Source: Paraburkholderia mimosarum LMG 23256 = NBRC 106338
Lineage (GTDB): Bacteria; Pseudomonadota; Gammaproteobacteria; Burkholderiales; Burkholderiaceae
DNA: 50,906 nucleotides
Assembly: GCF_000739815.1 (NCBI RefSeq)
Contig: NZ_BBJJ01000051.1
Span: 1-50,906, forward strand
Reading direction: 5' to 3'
Positions 44,553 to 50,906 of the stretch are shown here, piece by piece. The notes beneath the pieces were generated by a model. It worked only from the letters and a program-made list of their open reading frames with translations. It was not told where the DNA came from and did not search any database. A program made the position numbers and the translations under genes. The stretch's first letter is position 1. Each line of letters starts with the position of its first letter.

Positions 44553-44815
44553 CGCGGAGCAATGCATACTCAATCCTGCCGTCTAGTCGGCACCGTTACA
44601 GTTGAAGTACTACGGTACCGATGTTGCTTGATCTGCTAGGTGCAACCCGCGCACTACCGCGCGCACTTCGAATGGCATGCCGAGCCGGCATTTATCAGAC
44701 GCGCTGGACCAATAGTTTCGGGCCTGTGAACCGACAGCTGTTACGCGGGTGGCTGACGATTACCGCTTTAACCCCTAAGCTCGCGCATAGAACGCCGATT
44801 CGCCGGAGCAAACGA

Positions 44816-45667
44816 ATGCACGTTGCCGATATTGATCAGATGGCCCTGTTCTTCGTGAACTCATTTGAACTCGTTTTGGTCTTCGCTAACGTCTGCGTCG
44901 TACTTGAGCTGATCTTCCCGGCCTACCGCTACAGCTTTTCGTCATACATTCGGGGCGTGCGGAACTGGATAATCCGCATTGGTTTTGGTGCATTAATCTG
45001 GCACCTTTACGCTATGGGGCTGCAATGGTTAGGGGTGAAACCACTCCTGACTGTCGATTTTGGGGCGTTCCTCGATTCCGGCAACAGGATTGTCGGGGTG
45101 TTTATGGCAGTGCTTTCTGGCGTTCTGGTCGCAATTGCCGGCGACTTCTTTTACTACTGGATGCACCGCGCACAGCACGCAATTCCGTTCCTGTGGCGTT
45201 TGCATGCGACTCATCACTCGATTCGCGAGTTGACCGCATGGAACTGTAATCATCACATTTCCGAACCGATTGTTTACGCGGTGTTTGTAGCACTGCCACT
45301 CGCGCTAATCCACTTCAAGTCCGGTGTCGTGCCCGCGGTTGCCATGACGCTAATTAGCTTCCAGGCGCATCTTTCCCACTCCAGCACCCGTGTGAATCTC
45401 GGGCCGCTCCGATACATCATCGGCGATAACCAGTTTCACCGCATTCACCATTCAATGGAGTCGCATCACCGGCACCAAAACTACGGGTTCTTCACTACCA
45501 TCTGGGACACTGTCTTTCGCACGGCATACTGGCCGGAAAAAGAGGAATGGCCGGAAGTGGGTCTTCGCAACCAACCAGAACCGCATACGGTTCGCGACTA
45601 CGTTCTGTTCCCGTTTGACCAACGCCGCTGGTTCCGACCGGCTGTCAAAACTGGCAATAGGAAGTGA
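44816..45667 (+). CDS. noeM: NoeM-like membrane fatty-acid hydroxylase/sterol-desaturase family protein
   Basis: A 283-residue membrane di-iron hydroxylase. Three N-terminal hydrophobic segments precede the histidine boxes H117-x3-H121, H130-x2-HH134 and H208-x2-HH212. In Cupriavidus taiwanensis a nod-box-controlled gene of this type, noeM, is needed for Nod factors with an open-chain oxidised reducing-end sugar. The nod box 264 bp upstream and the symbiotic context fit that gene. The ATG at 44816 follows a CGGAGC ribosome site; the frame is open back to an ATG at 44621 without such a site (348 residues). Identity as NoeM is inferred from family and context. Confidence 0.8.
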   Translation: MHVADIDQMALFFVNSFELVLVFANVCVVLELIFPAYRYSFSSYIRGVRNWIIRIGFGALIWHLYAMGLQWLGVKPLLTVDFGAFLDSGNRIVGVFMAVLSGVLVAIAGDFFYYWMHRAQHAIPFLWRLHATHHSIRELTAWNCNHHISEPIVYAVFVALPLALIHFKSGVVPAVAMTLISFQAHLSHSSTRVNLGPLRYIIGDNQFHRIHHSMESHHRHQNYGFFTTIWDTVFRTAYWPEKEEWPEVGLRNQPEPHTVRDYVLFPFDQRRWFRPAVKTGNRK

Positions 45668-45764
45668 CTGACAGTTCGACAATGTTATCGCTCAATTCGC
45701 CGCTAAAAGCCAATGGAGACCAATCCCGACTAACGTCATCCACCCTATAGGAGACAGCAACCTT

Positions 45765-46547
45765 ATGCAGCGAATGCCAATCCTCGCCGGCTGTGCCGCC
45801 ACAGCTTTGATGGTTTGCAGTACAGAAGCACAGGCCCAGGCTTGGTCTGCAACTTCGCCCGAAGCCTCGTCCTGCTATCCGTCCGATCTCCTTTTTGCTT
45901 CTAAGTCCGACGGTAGCTACACGTTCAACAATGACGTCTGGTCGCCCTGCCAAGGTGTCCCTGTCGCCGCAGGCGAGCAGACGATCTGGGCCAACAGCAA
46001 CCTTGACTGGGGCGTTTCTTCAAATCAACCGGACACCGGCCACATCAAGTCCTATCCACACATCGGATATGCGGTCAACAAGTCCCTCAGTTCGCTTAAG
46101 TCGCTGACTGCTGTCGTCTCAGCGATCACCCCTTCTAGCGGCGCGTGGGAATCGACCTTCGATATCTGGGCCGGAAACAAGGCGTACGAAATCATGGTCT
46201 GGCTCAACTATACCGGATTCCCTAATGGCTGCGGCAACGTTAAGCCGATTTCCGCGAGCTGGACGTTTTCCGGCTGTGCGATCCCAATTCAGACCAAAGT
46301 CCAGCTGTCGGGCGGTTCCTGGAATGTCTACGAGGGTAGCAACGGCAGTAACACGGTCTATTCGTTTCTTCGCACAGAAAAGACCAACCAGACCAAGCTC
46401 GACGTGCTGGCGTTCATGAATTACCTTAAGTCGAAAAATTATTTCGATGACGTCGTGCTCGGCGATGTTGAGTACGGCTTCGAAATAACGTCGTCGCCTG
46501 GCGGTCTGTCTTTCGCGTCCAAAAACTTCTCCGTCACCGCCGAGTGA
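45765..46547 (+). CDS. Secreted GH12 endoglucanase
   Basis: A 260-residue exported glycoside hydrolase of family 12. A signal peptide (MQRMPILAGCAATALMVCST, cleavage after AQA near residue 25) is followed by the jelly-roll domain. Catalytic glutamates are E142 in YEIMVWLNY (nucleophile) and E240 in VEYGFEI (acid/base). GH12 enzymes cut cellulose or xyloglucan, so this could loosen plant cell walls during infection. It lies 97 bp after the noeM-like gene on the same strand with a GGAG ribosome site, and may be transcribed from the same nod box. Confidence 0.88.
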   Translation: MQRMPILAGCAATALMVCSTEAQAQAWSATSPEASSCYPSDLLFASKSDGSYTFNNDVWSPCQGVPVAAGEQTIWANSNLDWGVSSNQPDTGHIKSYPHIGYAVNKSLSSLKSLTAVVSAITPSSGAWESTFDIWAGNKAYEIMVWLNYTGFPNGCGNVKPISASWTFSGCAIPIQTKVQLSGGSWNVYEGSNGSNTVYSFLRTEKTNQTKLDVLAFMNYLKSKNYFDDVVLGDVEYGFEITSSPGGLSFASKNFSVTAE

Positions 46548-47375
46548 TATCGGCCGCCTCCCGTCCTCGCGTGGATATTTGTATCCGCTGGTAATGCAGA
46601 CTCCCAGGAACCGGCCAGCCAGGCTGATCGTCGTTCTCCCAACGGCGAACGTTTGATTGACGTCAAGCGATCCGTGCAGGGGCGCAGGAGCGGGAGCACC
46701 CCTTCTGGGCGGAAGCACCTGAACACTGTTCGGGCATCGGCGTCGGTTGCTTAAAAGTGGATTCGATTTGTGAGACCGGTGAACTCGCCGTGGTAAATAC
46801 CGGTGACCAGTCAACTCGCCAGGTCTTTACGATGAATGATCGCGGACCATGGATTTGCGCCGCGCTGGCCACCAGCACGCTAAGTTCACGCGGAACGATC
46901 ACCGACGGCGAGAACGCTCGCCTTCGATCGGACCCACGCCCGAGTTTAGGGCTGAGCATCCCTGCGTGTCTCAAGGCAAGCCAGTACTGTCGTGCCAGCC
47001 GTATAGAGCACCGGTGTCACGGGACGGTTCCATCGACCACCCGTGAACCAAGCTCGCGCCTGACATGTCGTCGGCCGTATAGCCCGGTGTATCGGTTCCA
47101 ATGCGCCAAAGCATCGCGCCGCCCTTCAAGGTAAGCCGCTGCGCGGCGACTAAATGCAACAACGCCGATAAAGGTGGCAAAAATCCTTGCCCCTGAGGAG
47201 CGAGACATGCAGACGGACCCGAACGAACTGAGCTGCTGGACCCAAGCCCGCGAGTTGGGCTTGGGCGCCGCCCCGGCCGACATGATGCCGACGAAGGCAA
47301 GCCGGAGGCCTGAAATGGGCCTCGCGAACCACCACTTTCCCCGATCCCAACATCCCTGAGAGGACTAGATCCCTG
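46548..47375 (+). other. Region between endoglucanase and protease genes, no clear gene
   Basis: A coherent open frame runs from about 46657 to 47134 on the plus strand (containing TGELAVVNTGDQSTRQVFTM) but it has no good start and I do not recognise it; it may be a gene remnant. A second short frame (47174-47359) is also unrecognised. A 26-bp sequence repeated at 48467 lies at 47127-47152. Confidence 0.4.
47127..47152 (+). repeat. 26-bp direct repeat, copy 1 (left of protease gene)
   Basis: CAAGGTAAGCCGCT followed by GCGCGGCGACTA. The same 26 bases with one mismatch occur at 48467-48492. The inner part GCCGC-TRC-GCGGC can form a short hairpin. The two copies enclose the protease gene. Confidence 0.8.
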
Positions 47376-48281
47376 ATGAAAATCCTACCACTGCAAAAGC
47401 GCGTGGCATCCCACGCAATGGCCATCGCCACCACCCTCGTATCCTCGGTCGCCACGGCGCAAACCCCGGGCGTCGTGGAGCCTCGCAATCCCGACCGCGC
47501 CGTCCTGCCGGTCATCTCTGGCTCGAAGGTCAGCGTTCCCTTTGGATCATGCAGCGTAGGGGCGGTGTTGGTCCCCAAGAGCTTCTTCCACAGACTGACG
47601 CCTTACCAACGTGCCACACGATGGCTCGTGCTTGCCAAGCACTGCGCGCCGATGGACGCGACCATCCACGTGGGTACCGTTGCCATCGGCAATGTCGTGT
47701 GGCAGTCGGCTAAATCGGACATCGAGCTTGTGCGGGTATCGCCGAAGCCGAATCCTAGGGCCTTGCAATGCGCCTCCACTCATCACAGCGCAGCATTCTG
47801 CAGTCCGGTCCAGACTTATACGCCCCTTGCGAATAACCAGGTCTTCATGCCGAGCGCGGGGCGGGAAGCGCGCCTTGCTGTTACCGGGTGGTCGGAAGCG
47901 CCGTATGGACAGTTCTGCACAAGCGGTTGGCGCACCGGCGTGCGCTGCGTGTGGCAAGGCATGTCTGTCGAGGCGGGAGTTTATAAACCGAGTTATGAGC
48001 ACATCAATGCCGCGCACTCGTCCGAGCTCGAGAGCATTGCAAACGGCGACTCCGGCGGACCGGTCGTCACGTACGAAAGGCAACTGATCGGGATCATCTC
48101 CTCCGGCGAGCCTGTCGGCCGCTCCATCGTCTACTACACGCCAATGCAACAGGTGCTGTACGAGCTTTACAGCTACAGCCTCGCCCCGGCCGACCTACCC
48201 ACCGATGTCGGCGAGGACAATCAGCTATCCCGCAACGGTGAAAACGCCGGTTGGGAACTGGCGCCGACCGACGACGAGTGA
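47376..48281 (+). CDS. Secreted trypsin-like serine protease
   Basis: A 301-residue chymotrypsin-fold protease. A signal peptide ends near residue 29 (SSVATAQ). Catalytic residues appear as H89 in VLAKHC, D115 in SAKSDIELV and S226 in NGDSGGPV; several cysteines suggest disulfides, consistent with export. The C-terminus (about 265-301) is acidic and of unknown role. It lies between two 26-bp direct repeats beside an IS91-type relic, so it may have been carried in by a mobile element. Target unknown. Confidence 0.85.
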   Translation: MKILPLQKRVASHAMAIATTLVSSVATAQTPGVVEPRNPDRAVLPVISGSKVSVPFGSCSVGAVLVPKSFFHRLTPYQRATRWLVLAKHCAPMDATIHVGTVAIGNVVWQSAKSDIELVRVSPKPNPRALQCASTHHSAAFCSPVQTYTPLANNQVFMPSAGREARLAVTGWSEAPYGQFCTSGWRTGVRCVWQGMSVEAGVYKPSYEHINAAHSSELESIANGDSGGPVVTYERQLIGIISSGEPVGRSIVYYTPMQQVLYELYSYSLAPADLPTDVGEDNQLSRNGENAGWELAPTDDE

Positions 48282-48389
48282 GGTGCCCGGTCGCGACCCG
48301 CCACCGGATGAAGGCGAGCTAGTCGGCGTTCATGACGCAGGCCTGTGTCGTCAGCATTCCGCGTGGGTAGTGGGAGTAGCTTTTCAGTC

Positions 48390-48421
48390 AGCAAAGCGCC
48401 GCCTCCGTGCGGCGCTTTGCT
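48390..48421 (+). terminator. Strong hairpin after the protease gene
   Basis: AGCAAAGCGCCGC and GCGGCGCTTTGCT form a perfect 13-bp stem with loop CTCCGT, about 110 bases after the protease stop. No clear U-run follows (AGGTGGTTG), so termination is likely but not certain. Confidence 0.6.
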
Positions 48422-48466
48422 AGGTGGTTGAGTCGCCCCTGAAAAACCCAGCAGTCCCTTACAGAA

Positions 48467-48492
48467 CAAGGTAAGCCGCTACGCGGCGACTA
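48467..48492 (+). repeat. 26-bp direct repeat, copy 2 (right of protease gene)
   Basis: CAAGGTAAGCCGCT followed by ACGCGGCGACTA, matching the copy at 47127-47152 at 25 of 26 positions. It lies about 100 bases upstream of the IS91-type transposase relic and might be the terminus of that element. Confidence 0.8.
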
Positions 48493-48591
48493 GAACCGTC
48501 GGTATGCGAAGGCCAACGCCGCAGGCAGGCAACCCCGACGTTGGCCGCGAGCGGGGGATGGTAGCGTCGGAGGTGTCGCGAACGGGAGGTA

Positions 48592-49546
48592 CTGATTATC
48601 AGAACTGTCAGTCGGATCAAACAGCTGCTGCAGACCGGCGAGGCTTGGTGGCGGTATTTCAAAAAGCATGGGCATGAGATCCGCTCGGCGGTGGTGGACA
48701 ACGTGGTGCGCCTGCAGGCTTGCGGACTGGAAGTAATGGGCTACGCGAGCCACTGCTGCTCGAACGGAGCCTGCCCGCATCGCAAGAAGGTGTGCTTCAG
48801 CTGCAAGAGCCGGTTCTGCCCCACGTGCGGCAATAGGCGACGGACCAATGGATCGCCACGCAAAACGCGAGGCTGCCGCAAACGCGCTGGCAGCACATCA
48901 CGCTGACGATGCCCTCGGCGCTGTGGGAGGTATTCAGGCTGAACCGCGCGCTGCTGGAGGCGACCAGCCGGCCGGCTGTGCGCGTCATCAAAAAAACGGC
49001 GGCCCGCAAAGGCATCCTGCCGGGCATCTTCACGGCGCTGCACACGTTCGGGCGCGACCTGCAATGGAACGTGCATGTCCATCTGAGTATGACCTCCGGG
49101 GCTTAACGCCCGACGGCGAGCAGTGGAAGTCGATGTATTTAGTGAAGGTACAGGTCATGCCGATGTGGTGCTACGCAATCATCGATCGATCTGTTGCGGC
49201 AGTCGTATGACGCGCTGGTTATGCCGCAGGAGCTGACCGACAAAAGTGGCATGGAGCCGCTGGCTGGATGGTCACTACGGCAAGCCATGGATCGCCCATT
49301 TTGCGCCACCGTCGGACAGCCATATCCGTGAACTACCTTGGCCGGTATATCAAACGCCCGCCGCTATCGCAGTCGAGGCTGAAGCATTACGACGGCAGGA
49401 CGGTGGCGTTCGACTATCTGAACCATCGGGACGGACGGCATCGGGTCGCACAGTTCGAGATGGAAACGTTCATCGACCGGCTCGTGCAGCACATCCCGGA
49501 GAAGCACTTCCGTGCTGATCAACTACGTCCTTCCGATGCGTCATAG
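48592..49546 (+). pseudogene. IS91-family transposase, multiply frameshifted
   Basis: Pieces of one Y2-type (rolling-circle) transposase can be read across all three plus frames. First the zinc-binding part CSNGACPHRKKVCFSCKSRF in frame with 48691; then LPGIFTALHTFGRDLQWNVH with the HVH motif (49017-49100); then LTPDGEQWKSMYLVKVQVMP; then WLDGHYGKPWIAHFAPPSDS; then NYLGRYIKRPPLSQSRLKHY to VQHIPEKHFR. At least four frame changes separate them, and the C-terminus, including the rest of the catalytic domain, is replaced by unrelated sequence after 49520. The gene is dead. Confidence 0.85.
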
Positions 49547-50282
49547 CGTACACTCCACTTTTCGCGATTGCGAGAAGCCGCCAAACCGACTCCGTGCCTC
49601 TGCGGCATCCATGCAGCCCTGATTGACCGGGATTTGCCCATGGCAGGAATGTCTGGGTCCTCTGACGTGCCCCGCCCCCACGGATCCATCAATCAATCTC
49701 GGCCGACGACCCGACACCCTACTGGATGCCACGCCGCCCGCTTCCCGGTCTTTAACCGGACCACTCTTAAATCCTTCATTTGATGATTCGTGATAGCTCA
49801 GTTGGGGATAAATGGAGGCACCAACGTCCGGGCTCTATTGAATGCCATGCTGCCCGACAGGTCGTCTGGCACCGTAATACCCAAGCTGCTATTTCACTCG
49901 CCCCGTAAGCACAAGAAGTGAAAACGTATCGACGTCGACGCTTCGCGTCGCCCCCTTTCGGCAAGCCCCCGGCTCTCAGGCAACCCGGGTGACCGACGCT
50001 CAATGCCATACGCGCGCGCCTCGACCTCAACGGCGATCCGTGTGTGCACCTATCAGGTAGCCTCTCGAGCTGAACAGCGCTTTTCTGCCGCCGGAAAGGC
50101 GCCTACCCTTGATGACCATGGTTGGCGGTTAGTTGCGATAGTCCTCAGTGACTTCTGGATCCTCCCTGTGGGGCCCGCGTAAAGCGTCATCCGTCGCTTC
50201 CGCCACGTACGGCATCCAGCAACTTCCCTGCTCCCGGGACGTTGTACTGATTGCGGGACGAAGTAGCCGATTCTCTTGACCC
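49547..50282. other. Gene-poor stretch between IS relics
   Basis: No gene is supported in about 735 bases. Frames on both strands are short and unrecognised. A piece resembling a tRNA D-arm (AGCTCAGTTGG near 49795-49805) has no matching acceptor or T-arm. Confidence 0.45.
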
Positions 50283-50620
50283 TTGCGCAAAGCCTTCAAC
50301 ACGGCATTACGACGTTTATCGACCGGCGCCCACAAGAAGCGCTATCGATCCTTGCGTCCGACGTCGGCGGCCGCGCCTGCGAATTCCCTGTTTCTACCGA
50401 TGGCGCGAAAGGAAGCTGCAGATCTCGCGCTGCGTGCACCGATCGCGCTTGAGTGTCTGCGTCGTGGTGAAGCGGACCGCCCGCTCATCATCTCCTCTCG
50501 CACGTAGCCATCATCGCGAGCTTCGTCACCAAAATGCTGCGCTCTCCCGCGCTAGACTGCCTGCAGAATCCTGCACCGCCCTGCGCAAGCCACATGCGCT
50601 TGCAACAATTACTCCCCGAA
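50283..50620 (+). pseudogene. Possible frameshifted remnant of an unknown gene
   Basis: The frame 50283-50507 encodes a plausible protein start (MARKEAADLALRAPIALECL, then RRGEADRPLII), and a continuation VAIIASFVTKMLRSPALDCL appears in another frame right after it (about 50505-50565). This looks like one small helical protein broken by a frameshift. I do not recognise it with certainty. Confidence 0.3.
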
Positions 50621-50689
50621 CGCAATAAAGCTTGGCCTCTGCGCGGGAGGAATTCATCGCTCAGGTGTAGACGATGAAGCGTTCCGTGA

Positions 50690-50906
50690 TCAGGGACGTG
50701 CGTGGGTCAGCGCCAAAGACGATATGAAGCCTGCACGACAACACCCATACGCAGCGATACTCAGTGTGGCGTGATGGTGAAAGCCACGCCAGCCTCGCCC
50801 TTCATAATGACCGAGCCCGAACTCCTGCTTCAGGTCCTGATAGTCGCGCTCGATGCGCCAGCGCATTTTGGTCACGAACACAAGCTGCTCGATGGTGGCT
50901 TTGTCC
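50690..50906 (-). CDS. IS701-family transposase, C-terminal part, cut by window edge
   Basis: The frame is open to the right end of the window and reads DKATIEQLVFVTKMRWRIER, then DYQDLKQEFGLGHYEGRGWR and GFHHHATLSIAAYG. This is the C-terminal catalytic region of DDE transposases of the IS701/IS4-like group, with the Glu in the ERDYQDLKQEFG helix. The last 17 residues after AAYG do not look like the usual ending, so the 3' end may be truncated or frameshifted. The rest of the gene lies outside the window. Confidence 0.75.
   Translation of the reverse strand, partial: DKATIEQLVFVTKMRWRIERDYQDLKQEFGLGHYEGRGWRGFHHHATLSIAAYGCCRAGFISSLALTHARP

Noticed and set aside
46657..47134. Coherent plus-strand open frame after the endoglucanase
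   Set aside because: It lacks a good start codon and ribosome site and I recognise no family; kept only as a possible remnant in the gap entry.
49789..49805. tRNA-like D-arm sequence (GTGATAGCTCAGTTGG)
   Set aside because: No pairing acceptor stem, anticodon arm or T-arm could be found around it, so it is not a tRNA gene.
1..50906. CRISPR array
   Set aside because: No regularly spaced repeats were seen anywhere; the repeats found are two- or three-copy and irregular.

Overview
The window is a piece of a symbiosis plasmid or island from a beta-proteobacterial legume nodulator, most likely Paraburkholderia or Cupriavidus. This rests on the gene order nodBCIJHASU plus an APS kinase behind a divergent nodD, on nif/fix genes of beta-rhizobial layout, on a Burkholderia-type IS complement, and on a noeM-like gene behind a nod box. 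The placement is inferred from layout; no database search was possible.

Region 1 (1-16.7 kb) is nitrogen fixation. nifB, fdxN, an IscA-like gene and nifZ run leftward. nifV, fixABCX and a TPR-like gene run rightward. One NifA site (TGT-N10-ACA) lies between the two sets, about 100 bp from a -24/-12 promoter on each side. After a gene-poor kilobase come, all leftward, a small exported protein, nifQ, fdxB, a CCE_0567-type gene, nifX, nifN, nifE and nifA. nifE has its own -24/-12 promoter. nifHDK are not in the window.

Region 2 (17-21.7 kb) is the least explained part. A LysR regulator diverges from a tightly packed trio: a heme-oxygenase-like (HDO/TenA-fold) protein and two ATP-grasp proteins. 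The first ATP-grasp has lost its metal-binding glutamates. The trio looks like a small-molecule pathway placed between the nif and nod genes.

Region 3 (21.7-37.7 kb) is nodulation. nodD and a nod box are followed by nodB, C, I, J, H, A, S, U and a stand-alone APS kinase, then a complete RND efflux set (NodT-family lipoprotein, adaptor, pump). The expected Nod factor is N-methylated, carbamoylated and sulfated.

Region 4 (37.9-46.5 kb) holds an intact IS903-type element with a 9-bp target duplication; an iaaM-iaaH operon (auxin via indole-3-acetamide) with a trailing acyl-CoA carboxyltransferase; and a second nod box ahead of a noeM-like hydroxylase and a secreted GH12 endoglucanase.

Region 5 (46.5-50.9 kb) is a decaying mobile-element zone: a secreted trypsin-like protease between two 26-bp repeats, a multiply frameshifted IS91-type transposase, and the end of an IS701-type transposase cut by the window edge.
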